A stretch of DNA of 30,868 bases from Lingula anatina (Eukaryota > Brachiopoda > Lingulata > Lingulida > Lingulidae). The notes below the pieces were generated by a model. It made no database searches. It was not told the origin of the DNA and was given only the letters and a program-made list of their open reading frames with translations. The first letter of the stretch is position 1. The number at the start of each line of letters is the position of its first letter. Shown in pieces: positions 11,187-22,949 of this stretch. The DNA lies in assembly GCF_001039355.2 (NCBI RefSeq), contig NW_019775816.1, positions 1-30,868 of the forward strand, read 5' to 3'. A program made the translations under genes and the position numbers.

Positions 11187-12160
11187 GTAGGTGACTCTGG
11201 TTGGTGTGTGGTCTGAATGGGAATGGATCAGAAAACCATTTTTTACGGCTGTTTTTGTTGTTATCAGATCTATTGGCATGGATGCCAACAATGGAGCACT
11301 GAAGTTAATGTCTAATGTCTAGTTTCCAGTTTTGCTTTTTAAAAATGAACCTGGCAACTAGGAACTAGTTTCATTTTTATATACAGACACTGTAATATAT
11401 ATAAGTGTACCAGTACTCCCTCATGCTATTCTAGCTTCCCTACAATACTAACAGTCAAGGTCACAAGAAAGTAGTCAATTTGGCTGTGCCTATTTGCTGG
11501 CCAACTCACCACATTGATAGGAAAAAAGACATTTTGGGCCATGATCGGCGGCCACCTTATTCTCAGTGCACGGCGAGGAGAGACCATAACAATAATAACA
11601 CACTGCCTGGCTTCCAGGGTGAAGGTTACCAGCTGGTCACAGTTAACCCTAATCTCTGACTGCCCCTTCCTCCATCCACTCCTGTATCCATCCACTAAAA
11701 TTATTCTAGTTTCTCAGCATCAGAACTTTAGATTTTGTATAACGACACTGTACATGTAGTTTCTGGTTGCCAGAATTGTTTTTGAAAAACGAAGCTAGCG
11801 TCTGATTGCCAAGTTATTTATTTATTTATTTTACTTATTTATTTATTTATTTTTTTGGAAAAGTGACACTGGGTTTTGATTGATTTAATCATACAGACAT
11901 AGATCTGTGGTCTTTTTCGGCCTCTGAGTGTGGCTTCTGCGGTGAAGGCTACCTGTGCACTGCAGACACTGATCAGAAGTTGTCTTGGTCTCGGTCTCAG
12001 CACATGGCTAGGAGAAACTGTTACACACTGTACAGCTTAAGTGGTGAAAGCTGCCTGTGTGCCAAAGACATTGATGGAGGATTGACTCTTCTTTTGTCCA
12101 CTTCTTTTTCTCTCCGCAAAAACAATATGGGTGTTATTCCTATATTGAGAGAAACACATA
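11187..12160. repeat. Non-coding DNA and left edge of the EF-hand tandem unit
   Basis: After the last EGF exon there is about 330 bases of intron-like sequence. From about 11515 ('gataggaaaaaagacatt') the sequence matches the start of the fourth unit at 25929. It includes the 'gtttctggttgcc' and 'tggttgatttaatcata' blocks, which recur near 15945, 22400, 26150 and 29350. Small ORFs here belong to the repeat and differ between copies, so none is called. Confidence 0.5.
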
Positions 12161-12178
12161 TCAAACAGGAGGATTTGT

Positions 12179-12184
12179 TTTATT
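12179..12184 (-). promoter_or_regulatory. Putative poly(A) signal of EF-hand gene copy 1
   Basis: AATAAA on the minus strand, about 290 bases after the stop codon. It is kept at the same relative place in copies 2 and 4 and in copy 3 despite insertions there. Confidence 0.5.
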
Positions 12185-12469
12185 CCACATATAATATACA
12201 CTAGCAGTTGCAAAGAGTAAAAACAATAATAAAAACTAATAATGAAAATACCTTTCTATCCTTACCGAGACACAATTTGAGGAATTAACATAGAAAACAA
12301 GTTGGTGTGTGATATTTTGTGAAATTTGTCTTTGTAAGGAATCACCATTGTACATGTATAACATGGTAGCCAATCAAAAGCACCACATGACTAAAATGCA
12401 GTCAGATGGGAAGAAGAAACAGCAAAGCAGCAATCAGTAACATGCTACCTTTAGTCATTGCCAACATCA

Positions 12470-13531
12470 TTAGTCACGGCTGCCTAAAATGATATCAGTG
12501 GTGCTGAACTTTTGATGGTACCAATAGAGGTCCCATGCACTCACAAATTCCTCAGCATCAAGTAAGCCATTTGCATTCTGATCAATAGCATCAAAAATTG
12601 GTTGAATCTTGGCTGTGTTGCGAAAAATAAAAAGGAATTTGGAATACTCATCTATTGTCAACTTGCCATTGCAGTCAATATCAAACGTGCCAAACATATT
12701 TGATGAGATTTCAGCGACCTTCTCTGTTGAAATAGGAATATCTATCTCAGACTCTTGAAGAAATTCTTCCAGTGTAATGTTTGTTTTATAGTTTGTGTAT
12801 TTGTTTGACCAAAAGACCCGAAAGGCATTGGAAAAAATACCATTCACTGCCATAGCTCTCCAAGATGGCAGAACTTTTTGAGCTCGTTTTGTTGTTAAAC
12901 CAACATGTTCCTCTTCAGTAACGATGCCATCTTCATCAACGTCGATGATGTCAAAGAATGCTTGGTACTTGGTAGCCCAGTAGGAACTAAACTTTCGGTT
13001 GGTGTTCTAAAATATGAAGAAGAAATTATCCGTCTTTCGGAGTTGATCTCTGGCTATGATTTATATATCATATTTTGCAGGTGTATTATTTGTTTTAGAT
13101 ATAACATTTTCTTGCATGTATTTTGCTTGAATATTTGAAAAATATTTTTGAATTGGGTTTAAAATGGACATACAGTATGAGATGCTGTAATTGTTTTGAA
13201 CTGGTGTATTATTTTTCTTAGAAATGACATTGATTATGCCAAATAAATATTGGCTTTATGAAAAATAGGTTTCTTGATGTTGAGTCACCATCCAAGAAAA
13301 AAATTCTCTAATTCAATAAAGTGAAACACACTAAAAGGTTACAGACTAGCAGAAATTTCCACCCCAACTCCCTGTACTTAAGAACCATATACCGCCTGCC
13401 TGACAATGCTGTCTTAGCTTGTTTAACTAAACCAGTGAACACTTTTCTGGACCTACCTTTAAAATACTTGAAGAATCAACAGCAAGAACAGCAACCAGTA
13501 GGAGCAGACTTATCAGCTTAATGGATGACAT
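12470..13531 (-). CDS. Secreted SCP-like EF-hand protein, copy 1
   Basis: The CDS joins 13531-13457 (25 codons) to 13006-12470 (178 codons plus stop), 203 residues. The first exon is a signal peptide: MSSIK, a hydrophobic LISLLLLVAVLAV core, then DSSSILK. It ends at donor GTAGGT in phase 0; the acceptor is TATTTTAG. The second exon encodes an EF-hand body. EF1 is DVDEDGIVTEEE (about 47-58), EF2 is degenerate, EF3 is DIDCNGKLTIDE (134-145) and EF4 is DQNANGLLDAEE (167-178). All three good loops have Asp at 1, Gly at 6 and Glu at 12. IFDAIDQNANG is typical of sarcoplasmic calcium-binding proteins. There is one N-glycosylation sequon (NIT, 101-103) and one cysteine. SCPs are normally cytosolic buffers; the leader implies secretion or an ER-lumen role. 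The promoter and a non-coding first exon lie at about 14021-14102. Confidence 0.85.
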
Positions 13532-13559
13532 TATTTTAATGTCTGACTTGCCAAGATTT
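13457..13559 (-). other. Signal-peptide exon with short 5' UTR, copy 1
   Basis: An acceptor-like TTGTTTTAG ends at 13560. The 28 bases that follow before the ATG at 13531 would be 5' UTR. The same acceptor and UTR sequence (AAATCTTGGCAAGTCAG) is kept in the other three copies at 17732, 25035 and 27963. Confidence 0.6.
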
Positions 13560-14020
13560 CTAAAACAAGGGAATCAACAGAAACAAAAATTAAACAATCA
13601 GTATGAATTATAAACTATAATTAAGTCCATTTTTAAAAGAAATAATCATGGTTCTCTTTTACACCTAATTATATACCTACCAAAAATATTAAACACATTT
13701 ATAAGTAATAATAATAGTAATGCACGATAAGAAGAAAAATACACTTATTATAACTCAAATCACTTGAGTTGTACATTTAAAAGCGGAGAATTCCTAGCTG
13801 ATATGAAATATTTATGCCTGGTCTTTATGGATCCCTTCAGTTGAGAATCGTTCTTATCTCAGTAGGGAAAATACAAAGCAACATGGCTCTATAAAGATAT
13901 TACACATGTATTAATAGCACTACTACATGTAGCGAGAAGAGACAAAGCTAGGGTGTCATTTTCATAATAGATATAATGATAAAATATCCCCCAAATGTTA
14001 TTGAAGAGTCCATGCCTTAC

Positions 14021-14102
14021 CAGTTTTCTGTCCTACAGTTCTTAGGAGATTTGTGCCTTGACTGATGTGTGGCGTTTCTCGGAGGGTGGTGTATTTAAAT
14101 AC
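14021..14102 (-). promoter_or_regulatory. TATA-like promoter and non-coding first exon, EF-hand copy 1
   Basis: On the minus strand a GTATTTAAATAC box (14102-14091) is followed about 30-40 bases later by an initiator-like ATCAGTCA. A short presumptive exon then ends in ACAGAAAACTG, followed by a strong donor GTAAGG at 14020-14015. The intron would run to the acceptor before 13559. All these parts are conserved at every copy. The start site is inferred. Confidence 0.5.
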
Positions 14103-14658
14103 AATCACATTAAAATGTATTCCAGATAAAGTTTCTTTGTCATGCACTGTTGTCCCCTATTCCTCATGTTATCAATCCTATTTTACCTGCAGGTTTCAAA
14201 GCCCACCTTTATCTAAGAAAATGTAAGTGCCAAACTACTGGTACATGTTTATGTGTGCTTAGGCTGAGTGTGCTGAGACCAAGACTGCCAATTGATGTGT
14301 AGCTTCGGTGCACAGTTAACCTTCACTGTAGAATTGGTGCTCCATATTGCCGTTTCTTCACTCTGAGCAGGTAGGTAAAAAAAAGGCAGATCAGTGTCTA
14401 TGGTGCACAGGTAGCACTCACTGTGGAAACTGTGCTGACTATTACAGTCTCCCTACAGCGTGAGGGGAGACCAACAGGCCCGTAGCCAGGGGGGGTTCAG
14501 GAGGTTCGAAAGATCTGCCCCTTTTGTCAGGAAAAGGTCCATTCTGGGTAAAATTTTATCTAGGTACACATAAGTTTCATTGTAAAACCCCCCTTTTGAA
14601 TTTGCTGGCTACAGGCCTGACCAATATGGTTGCCAATCATTGTTTGCAAATTAATAGC

Positions 14659-14847
14659 CTAGGCTGGGGGAGAGATTTAAGACCCCAGGGTGTCTCACTA
14701 GGCTGGGGGAGAGATTTAAGACTCCTGGGTGTCTCACTAGGCTGGGAGAGAGATTTAAGACCCCAGGGTGTCTCACTAGGCTGGGGGAGAGATTTAAGAC
14801 CCCAGGCTGTCTCACTAGGTTTGGAGAGAGATTTAAGACCCCAGACA
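14659..14847. repeat. 39-bp minisatellite, five units
   Basis: Units start at 14659, 14698, 14737, 14776 and 14815. The consensus opens 'ctaggctgggggagag', continues 'atttaagaccccagg' and ends 'gtgtctca'. As 39 is a multiple of three, open frames run through it on both strands, but these are by-products. Reduced versions occur at about 18680 and 28940. Confidence 0.85.
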
Positions 14848-15001
14848 CCCCCGGCAAGACATATAGGCAGCCCCCCCCCTGACACCCCCCTAAATCTGCC
14901 TCTGTAGCATCAGAACTGACTTTGTAAAATGACACTAGTTTCTGGTTGCCAGAATTGATTTTTTTTAAACGAAGGTATAGTTTCTGGTTGCNGAGTCCAT
15001 G

Positions 15002-15088
15002 CCTTACCAGTTTTCTGTCCTACAGTTCTTAGGAGATTTGTGCCTTGACTGATGTGTGGCGTTTCTCGGAGGGTGGTGTATTTAAATA
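15002..15088 (-). promoter_or_regulatory. Second copy of the EF-hand promoter / first exon (in right duplicate block)
   Basis: It has the same TATTTAAATA box (15079-15088), initiator-like site and GTAAGG donor (15007-15002) as at 14021-14102. If the duplication is real, copy 1 has two alternative promoters about 1 kb apart. If it is an assembly effect, this is the same promoter seen twice. Confidence 0.4.
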
Positions 15089-15646
15089 CAATCACATTAA
15101 AATGTATTGCAGATAAAGTTTCCCATGTCACGTATTCTTGTCCCCTATTCCTTATGTTATCAATCCTATTTTACCTGCAGGTTTCAAAGCCCACCTTTAT
15201 CTAAGAAAATGTAAGTGCCAAACTACTGGTACATGTTTATGTGTGCTGAGGCTGAGTGTGCTGAGACCGAGACTGCCAGTTGATGTATAGCTTCGGTGCA
15301 CAGTTAACCTTCACTGTAGAATTGGTGCTCCATATTGCCGTTTCTTCACTCTGAGCAGGTAGGTAAAAAAAAGGCAGATCAGTGTCTATGGTGCACAGGT
15401 AGCACTCACTGTGGAAACTGTGCTGACTATTACAGCCTCTCTCCAGCATGAGGGGAGACCAACAGGCCCGTAGCCAGGGGGGGTTCAGGGGGTTCGAAAG
15501 AACTGCCCCTTTTGTCAGGAAAAGGTCCATCTTGGGTAAAATTTTATCTAGGTACACATAAGTTTCATTGTAAAACCCCCCTTTTGAATTTGCTGGCTAC
15601 AGGCCTGACCAATATGGTTGCCAATCATTGTTTGCAAATTAATAGC

Positions 15647-15835
15647 CTAGGCTGGGGGAGAGATTTAAGACCCCAGGGTGTCTCACTAGGCTGGGGGAGA
15701 GATTTAAGACTCCTGGGTGTCTCACTAGGCTGGGAGAGAGATTTAAGACCCCAGGGTGTCTCACTAGGCTGGGGGAGAGATTTAAGACCCCAGGCTGTCT
15801 CACTAGGTTTGGAGAGAGATTTAAGACCCCAGACA
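15647..15835. repeat. 39-bp minisatellite, duplicate array
   Basis: Essentially the same five units as at 14659-14847, shifted by 988 bases within the duplicated block. Confidence 0.85.
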
Positions 15836-16341
15836 CCCCCGGCAAGACATATAGGCAGCCCCCCCCCTGACACCCCCCTAAATCTGCCTCTGTAGCATCA
15901 GAACTGACTTTGTAAAATGACACTAGTTTCTGGTTGCCAGAATTGTTTTTTTTAAAACGAAGGTATAGTTTCTGGTTGCCAAGTTTGTTTTTGTGAAAAA
16001 GGACACTGGTTATTGGTTGATTTAATCATAGAGACTGGTCTGTAGTCTCTTCTGCCTCTGTGTGTGGTGGAGAGAGGCCGTAATATTGAGCATGGCCTAT
16101 AGACAGTGAAGGCTACAATTTAATGCAGACACTGATCAGAGGTTGTCTCAGTCTCAGCCTCAGCGCATGGCAAGATAAAACTGTTACACACTGCACAGCT
16201 TCAGAGGTGAAAGCTTCCTTTGTGCCGTAGACATTGATGGACAATTGACCCTTTTTCTGTCCTCTCCTTTTTCTCTAAACAAAAACAATTTGGGTGTTAT
16301 TCCTATATTGAGAGAAACACATATCAAACACTAGGATATGT

Positions 16342-16347
16342 TTTATT
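16342..16347 (-). promoter_or_regulatory. Putative poly(A) signal of EF-hand gene copy 2
   Basis: AATAAA on the minus strand, about 300 bases beyond the stop, at the position conserved in the other copies. Confidence 0.5.
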
Positions 16348-16641
16348 CCACATATGATATACACAGCTGTAAAGAGTAAAGACAATTATGATAAAAAACT
16401 AACACTGAATACTGCCCTCATTACCGATCCTTACCATATGACACAATTTGAGGAAAAACATGGAAAACAAGTTAGTTTGTGATATTTTGTGAAATTTGTC
16501 TTTGTAAGGAATCACCATTGTGTAACATGGTAGCCAATGGGTATCTCAAGTACCACATGACTAAAATGCAGTCAGATGGGAAGAAGAAACAGTAAAGCAG
16601 CAATCAGTAACATGCTACCATATTAGACATTGCCAACATCA

Positions 16642-17704
16642 TTAGGCACGGCTACCAAAAATGATATCAGTGGTACTGAAATTTTGATGGTACCAATAGA
16701 GGTCCCATGCACTAATAAATTCCTCTGCATCAAGGAAGCCATTTGCATTTTGATCAATTGCATCAAATATTGGTTGAATCTCAGCTGCGTTGCGAAAAAC
16801 AAAAAGGAATTTGGAATACTCATCTACTGTCCACTTGCCATCGCAGTCAATATCAAACGTGCCAAACAAATCTGATGTGAGTTCAGGAACCTCCTTGATT
16901 GTAATAGGAATGTCTATCTCAGACTCTTGAAGAAATTCTTCCAATGTAATGTTTGTTTTATAGTTTGTGTGTTTGTTTGACCACCAGACCCGAAAGGCAT
17001 TGGAATACATACCATTCATTGCCAAAGCTCTCCAAGATGGCAGAACTTTTTGAGCTCGTTTTGTTGTTAAACCAACATATTCCTCTTCAGTAACGATGCC
17101 ATCTTCATCAACGTCAATGATATCAAAGAATGCTTTGTACTTAGTAACCCAGTAGGAACTAAAGTTTCGGTTGGTGTTCTGAAATATGAAGAAATGATCC
17201 GTCTTTCATATTAGGAGTTGATCTCTGGTTGGGATATATATTTTATATTTTGCAGGTTTATTATTTGTTTTAGATATGACATTTTCTTACATGTATTTTG
17301 TTTGAATATTTGAAAACTATTTTTGAATAGGGTTTAAAATGGACATACAGTATGAGATGCTGTAATTGTTTTGAACAGGTGAATTATTTTTCTTAGAAAT
17401 GACATTGATTATGCCAAATAAAAATTGGCTTTATGAAAAATTGGTTTCTTGATGTTGAGTCACCATCCAAGAAATAAAATCCTCTAATTCAATGAAGTGA
17501 AACACACTGAAAGGTCCCAGACCAGCAGAAAATTCCACCCCAACTCCCTGTACTTAAGAACCATATACTGCCTGCCTGACAATGTTGTCTTAGCTTGTTT
17601 AACTAAACCAGTGAACACTTTTCTGGACCTACCTTCAAAACACTTGAAGAATCAACAAGAACAGCAAACAGTAGGAGCAGACTGATCAGCTTAATGGATA
17701 CCAT
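16642..17704 (-). CDS. Secreted SCP-like EF-hand protein, copy 2
   Basis: The CDS joins 17704-17633 (24 codons) to 17178-16642 (178 codons plus stop), 202 residues. The leader starts MVSIKLISLLLL and is one codon shorter than in the other copies. Donor GTAGGT and acceptor TATTTCAG are intact. EF1 (DVDEDGIVTEEE), EF3 (DIDCDGKWTVDE) and EF4 (DQNANGFLDAEE) keep their ligand positions. EF3 has Asp at position 5 where copy 1 has Asn, closer to the canonical loop. The NIT sequon is kept. Differences from copy 1 are mostly conservative and the frame is fully open, which favours a functional gene. Confidence 0.85.
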
Positions 17705-18177
17705 TATTTTAAAGTCTGACTTGCCAAGATTTCTAAAACAAGGGAATGAACAGAAACAAAAAGTAAACAACCAGTATTAGATATAAACCAATAAGGTCCA
17801 TTTTTAAAGAGATAATCAGGGTTATAAGGGTTATTTATAAGTAATAATAATAATAATGATAAGAAGAAGAAGAATACATTTATTATAACTCAAATCACTT
17901 GAGTTGTACATTTAAAAGTGGAGAATTCCTAGCTGATATTGAACATTTATGCCTGGTCTTTATGGATCTCTTCAGTCCTGAATCAGTCTTATCTCAGTAG
18001 GGCAAATACAAAGCAATGTGGCTCTACAAAGCTGTTACACATGTAGCTCTCGGTCTTATAGACTACAGTCAAAGTACTACTACATGTAGCGAGAAGACAC
18101 AAAGCTAGGGTGCCATTTTCATAATAGATATAATGATAAAATATCCCCCAAATGTTATTGAACAGTCCATGCCTTAC

Positions 18178-18262
18178 CAGTTTTCTGTCCTACAGTTCTT
18201 AGGAGATTTAATTGTGCCTTGACTGATGTGTGGAGTTTCAAGGAGGGTGGTTTATTTAAATA
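18178..18262 (-). promoter_or_regulatory. TATA-like promoter and first exon, EF-hand copy 2
   Basis: TATTTAAATA at 18253-18262, the initiator-like site near 18225 and donor GTAAGG at 18177-18172 match copy 1. The presumptive non-coding exon has a few extra bases ('tttaattg'). Confidence 0.45.
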
Positions 18263-18739
18263 CACAATCACATTTCAGTGTATTCCAGATAAAGTTGCTT
18301 CGTCACGTACGCGTGTCCCCTATTCCTCATGTTATCAATCCTATTTTACCAGCAGGTTTCAAAGCCCACCTTTATGTAATAAAATGTAAGCACCAAACTA
18401 CATGTTCATATGGGCCGAGACCGAGTGTGCTGAGACCGAGATGTCCGCCAGTTGATTTGTAGCTTCGGTGCACAGTATAAGCCTTCACTTCAGAATTGGT
18501 GCTCCATATTGCGGTCTGTCCCCTCTAAGCGGTGAGGCAAAAAAAAAAAAAAAAAAGGCAGATTATTGTCTATGGCGCACAGGTAGCACTTGCTGTGGAA
18601 ACCATGTTGACTATATTACAATCTCAGTGTGCGAGGAGGCCAATATGGTTGCCAATCATTGTTTGCAATTTAATATTCTAGGATGGGGAACAGATTTAAG
18701 ACATCAAGGTGTCTCACCTTGCTGTAGGATGGACAGAGT

Positions 18740-19242
18740 TTGAATTTATTTTATTTAAAAAAAAAAAAGAAAGGAAAAAAAAAACGATTCTGGCAACTAG
18801 CAATGTAGTGTTGTGTTTTAAACATGAACCTGGCAACTAAAAACTATAGGGTCTTTTTTCAAATACGATTCTGATGCTGAGGATCGTTTAATCATTTTTG
18901 TTGGGGGGAAAAAGGGGTGGATGGAGGAAAGAGCAACTGCCAATTGATGTCTACCACAACCAGGTCACTTTCACCATGGAAGCCAGGCTGTGAATTATGG
19001 TCTCTTGATGGGAGGCCAAAATGACCAACGATTGATGTCAACAGTCCACAGGTAGCCTTCACCACGCAAGCTGGGCAGGGTGTTGCTGTCTCTCTGCCCC
19101 ATACACTGTCACCTAGACAATTGCCTATTGATGTCCCCTGCCTTGAGGGAAGCTAGAGTGTCTCTTTGTTGTTTGGGATATAATTTTTTATTTAACTGAA
19201 TTTTAAAAAATGATTCTGGTCCCCGAAACCAGTGTTTTTTTG
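18740..19242. other. Degraded unit edge and low-complexity DNA, no gene
   Basis: It holds A-rich tracts and degenerate repeats of blocks such as 'aattgatgtc' and 'ggtagccttcacc', which resemble the unit's own 'gttgatgtgtagcttcgg' blocks. No exon is supported. Confidence 0.4.
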
Positions 19243-20600
19243 TGTACAGACACAGATGTGTCTGTACATATAGCCGTCACCTGCGTCTGTCGTCGCCGTT
19301 GCCGGTGCCGTTGGCGTGCACTTTTACCGTAAACACGATAAGTGGAAAACGGTTTTACGTTTTGGCTTGAAACTTACAGAACTGATGAATATTCATAATA
19401 TTCAGCTCAAGTTCGAAAATCAGTATGATCGGGCCATTTTTAGTGAAGTTATGCTGTTTTTTCACTTTTTTCAGCATATATGCATTGCCGTAAACACGAT
19501 AAATGGAAAACGGGTTTACCTTTTGGTTTGAAACTTACAGAACTGATGAATATTCATAATACGCAGGTCAAGTTCGAAATTCAGCATGATTGGGTCATTT
19601 TTAGGGAAGTTATGTATTTTTTTCACTTTTTTCAATGTATATGCAACACCGTAAACATGATAAGTGAGAAACCGTTTTACCTTTTGACTTGAAACTTACA
19701 GAACTGATGAATATTCATAATATGCAGGTCAAGTTCAAAAATTGGCTTGATTGGACTATTTTTACAAAAGTTATGCTGTTTTTTCCTTTATTCAGCATAC
19801 ATGCAACACTGATAACGCATTTTAAGGAAAACTAATCAGCCTTTTGTCTTGCAACTCAAAGGAGTGATCAATCTGACCAGTATACAGATCAAGTTTGAAA
19901 ATAAGCTTGATCAGTTAAGATTTGATGAAGTTATTAGACTTTTTGTATATAAGTGGTTTTTCTTCAGATTTAATTCTTAGGCATGTTAACAGTCTCATTA
20001 TGGAAATAATTAGATATGTAAAAGTGTTATTTTGACATTTTCTGCTTCTTAACAATATTGTTAGTTGATTATATAAAAATGATGGTAAACCTATTATCGT
20101 GCATTGTGTAATATCAAAAATGGAAAGGAACTCATCATTGCAGTTCGTCAGATTCAATCATTCACTATGTTCAGAATCTCCGAATGGAGCAAATTGGACA
20201 TTTAAAATTGTTCTACTGATATTTTTCCTATGTCAACAATTTTCCTAGTTGATCATTTAAAAATGACAGTAAATTGATTATTTTGTTTTATGTAAAAAAG
20301 GTGTTGAAAATGGAAAGAAAATCATTTCAGTACAGTTATCTCTTGTTTACATTTTGGCATTTTGAAAGTTTGACTCTGAACTTCCATGGCCTTGGAGAAC
20401 TTTCCATATCACATTTTCTGAATATCCATGATACTTTTATTTTTTTTATAAAAAATTGATGCTCATTATGCTGTTAAGTATTATGTTATATTGCATGAAA
20501 GTTGAAGAAAACCCTATTTTGGACACTGCTGCCAGGATAGCGATTAAGGGAAAACCATATGTTACTTAATATACTCAAACTTACTGAAAAGTTTCATAAG
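19243..20600 (+). mobile_element. Hairpin-ended element with ~161-bp tandem repeats, copy 2
   Basis: It opens with the same palindrome at 19243-19268. Tandem units start near 19327, 19488 and 19649, and a degenerate fourth follows from about 19800. The tail then matches copy 1 ('aggcatgttaa.agtctcatta', 'tttacattttggcatttt') to about 20600. It lies between EF-hand units 2 and 3, so it interrupts the tandem array. Short ORFs across the repeat units are not conserved in frame. Confidence 0.65.
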
Positions 20601-22130
20601 ACAGTAGTGCAGCTTGTGTTGGAAAACCAGTGTGATTGTCTTCTGTTTTGGAAGCAATGCAGTTCTATAGAGTGCTATATGGTGCAATAAATGTATATGG
20701 ATAGCAGGCAGTATGCTAATTCAGGGTTATAAAGTAATTTGCTTACTTAATTTTCAAGTTATTTCAGGGTTATAAAGTAATTTGCTTAATTAATTTTCAA
20801 GTGGCCATTAAATGAGATTACATAAAACACACATTGAGATTTCATTGTAAAGTCCCATAGGTTTAGCTCTTTTAACTGTGTCACATAATTAGGAATCGAT
20901 GATTATTATGCAGGTAAATGTTATTTAATATTGAAAATAATTTTACAAAAGAAAAATTTTGTGTAACGCTTACATTAATGCTAAAGAGGAATAACAGTGC
21001 ATTACTATTCTCAAACTCAATAGGGTTATTCATATCATGTTAGTAATTATACAGCTAGATTAAAAGTTTGAATAGCAGCTTTATTGGAATTTTTTGTTAT
21101 GATTTATTTTACATTTTCTTTTAATTATTTTTCAAACACTAGCATCTTCAAGATGTCACTTTCAACTCCCATCCACCAGAAGCGCTGTGCATTTTCTGTT
21201 TTTCCACATTAGCAGTTGTGTCATCATTTTTCACATCTTGGGATTTTCATTATGTGAATTTGAACTCTCACATATGGTCCTGAAACTGTTATCTTATTGA
21301 CCATGTTATTCTGTTTTGTATATTTTTTTGAAATTTTTATCTTTCACTTACTGGCATTTTCAGTGTGGGACTTATAACTCCCAAGGGCAAGTAACAGTTC
21401 ACTTTTATTGATACTTCCTGTTGTGCAATATTTGCAACTTGACTCTGCAGTTAAAGGGATAATAACTGTTCTTTTTGGCAAATAATCCAAACCTTTTTTT
21501 TTTTTAAATTTATTATTATTTTTATTTTATTTTATTTTATTTTATTTTATTTTAGCTTTCAGCTTTTTCCTTTCACAGGTGTCGAGCAAAGAGTAAACGA
21601 TACATCAATTATAAGAGGTGCAATCACTGAGCTAAAAATGTAGCAAAAATGTTGCTAAAACATGCCAAACAGTTGCTGTAAATAGAACTACTTTGTTGTG
21701 TATATACATATTCCTATAACCCTAGCGCACACTACAACCTTATCACTCTACGTAGTGATATCTTGAATAAAGTTAGTTTGGCAAGCACATGGTGTCTTGA
21801 GTTGATAACACTCATAAACAGTTGCAAGTGTTGCACAGGGTAAACAATGTATCAGTGTAAGAGATTCAATTACTTTGTTAGAAACGTAGCAAGCATGTTG
21901 GTAAAATCATGCCAACGAGTTGCACTCTTTGCCTAGCCAGGTCAGCCCCAATCTTTGCTAAACTTTTTCACAAACAACAAAAAGCACACTCCCTCACCCT
22001 CCCTATTACCTCCCCATTCCCATCCCTTCCCCTACACACAAAAAAACAATTCTTGCAACTAAGTGTCAGAAATGTTTATTTCTTAATACAACATTAGTTT
22101 TTTGTTGCCAGAATTGTTTTTTAAATAAAA
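20600..22130. other. Intergenic AT-rich DNA, no gene recognised
   Basis: It contains a (TTTTA)n microsatellite at about 21520-21554 and two diverged copies of a ~100-bp segment, near 21580-21680 and 21828-21925 (shared 'gtaaac.at', 'catgcca', 'gttgc'). An acceptor-like 'cctttcacag' at about 21579 is followed by a short open frame without cysteines, so it is not taken as the next EGF exon. Confidence 0.4.
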
Positions 22131-22169
22131 TGAATTCCGCCTACAGCAAGGCAAGACGGGGCCATAGCA

Positions 22170-22310
22170 ACAGTCTGAAGGTTCATTGGTTGGAATGTTC
22201 ACTATAGAACCTTCGGACCAATGAACCCTTGATTAAAAAACTGATGAAAACTCTACCATTTTTCTGACCAATGAACCTTCGGACTAATGAACCTTTGGTA
22301 TATTGAGATG
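22170..22310. repeat. Dispersed repeat with 'accttcggaccaatgaacc' motif, copy 1
   Basis: It has several direct and inverted copies of 'ccaatgaacc' and 'ccttcgga'. The same block recurs at 29153-29245, again at the edge of an EF-hand unit and followed by 'ggcaagacatagg'-type sequence. Confidence 0.55.
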
Positions 22311-22787
22311 CCCCCAGCAAGACATGGGCAGGACCCCTCTGACACACCCCCTATATATGCCTCTGTAGCGTCACAACTGATTTTGTAAAATGACATTAGT
22401 TTCTGGTTCCCAGAATTGTTTTTTTTTTAACAAAGCTAGTTTCTGGTTGCTAAGTTTGTTTTCGAAAAAGGACACTGGTTTTTGGTTGATTTAATCATAG
22501 ACACTGATCAACAGTCTTTTCGGCCTCTGCGTGTGGCGGCAAGAGGCCGTAATATTGGAAGGCTACCTGTATGCAGATGCTGATCAGAGGTTGTCTCAGC
22601 CTCAGTGCATGGCAAGGAGATACTCTAACATCCAGCATGTACAGCTTAAGCTGGGAAAGCTGCCTGTGTGCCGTACACACTGATCACCTGTCGCCCCTTC
22701 TTCTGTCCACTCCTTTTTCTTCCACAAAAACAATTTGGGTGTTATTCTTATTTTGAATGAAAAAAAATACCAAACAGGAGGATTTGT

Positions 22788-22793
22788 TTTATT
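22788..22793 (-). promoter_or_regulatory. Putative poly(A) signal of EF-hand gene copy 3
   Basis: Minus-strand AATAAA homologous to that of the other copies, but pushed to about 1.15 kb after the stop by two insertions. Confidence 0.4.
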
Positions 22794-22949
22794 TCAAATA
22801 TGATATAGGCTAGCAGCTGCAAAGAGTAAAGACAATAATAAAGAACAAACAATGAATACCGATATCTTTACCATGACACTATTTCGAGGAAAACTGAAAA
22901 ACATCGAAAACAAGTTAGTGTCTGATATTTTGTGAAATTTGTCTTTGTA

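Larger units (their letters stand above)
14006..15979. repeat. Direct duplication of about 987 bp with an N at the junction
   Basis: Left block 14006-14991 and right block 14993-15979 both begin 'gagtccatgcc' and end 'tttctggttgc', meeting at the N at 14992. The duplication includes the promoter and first exon of EF-hand copy 1 and a 39-bp minisatellite. The first ~580 bases of the right block look closer to the corresponding part of unit 3 (about 25340-25910) than to the left block, while its last part is nearly identical to the left block. Confidence 0.75.

Noticed and set aside
14524-15923. Repetitive ORFs of 82-127 residues on both strands at 14524-14935 and 15512-15923
   Set aside because: They are created by the 39-bp minisatellite, whose unit length is a multiple of three, so several frames stay open. 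They have no splice or start context and the encoded peptides only mirror the DNA repeat.
21579-21650. Acceptor-like site as the next EGF exon
   Set aside because: The phase fits, but the frame has no cysteines and soon stops. The segment belongs to a diverged local repeat also seen near 21828.
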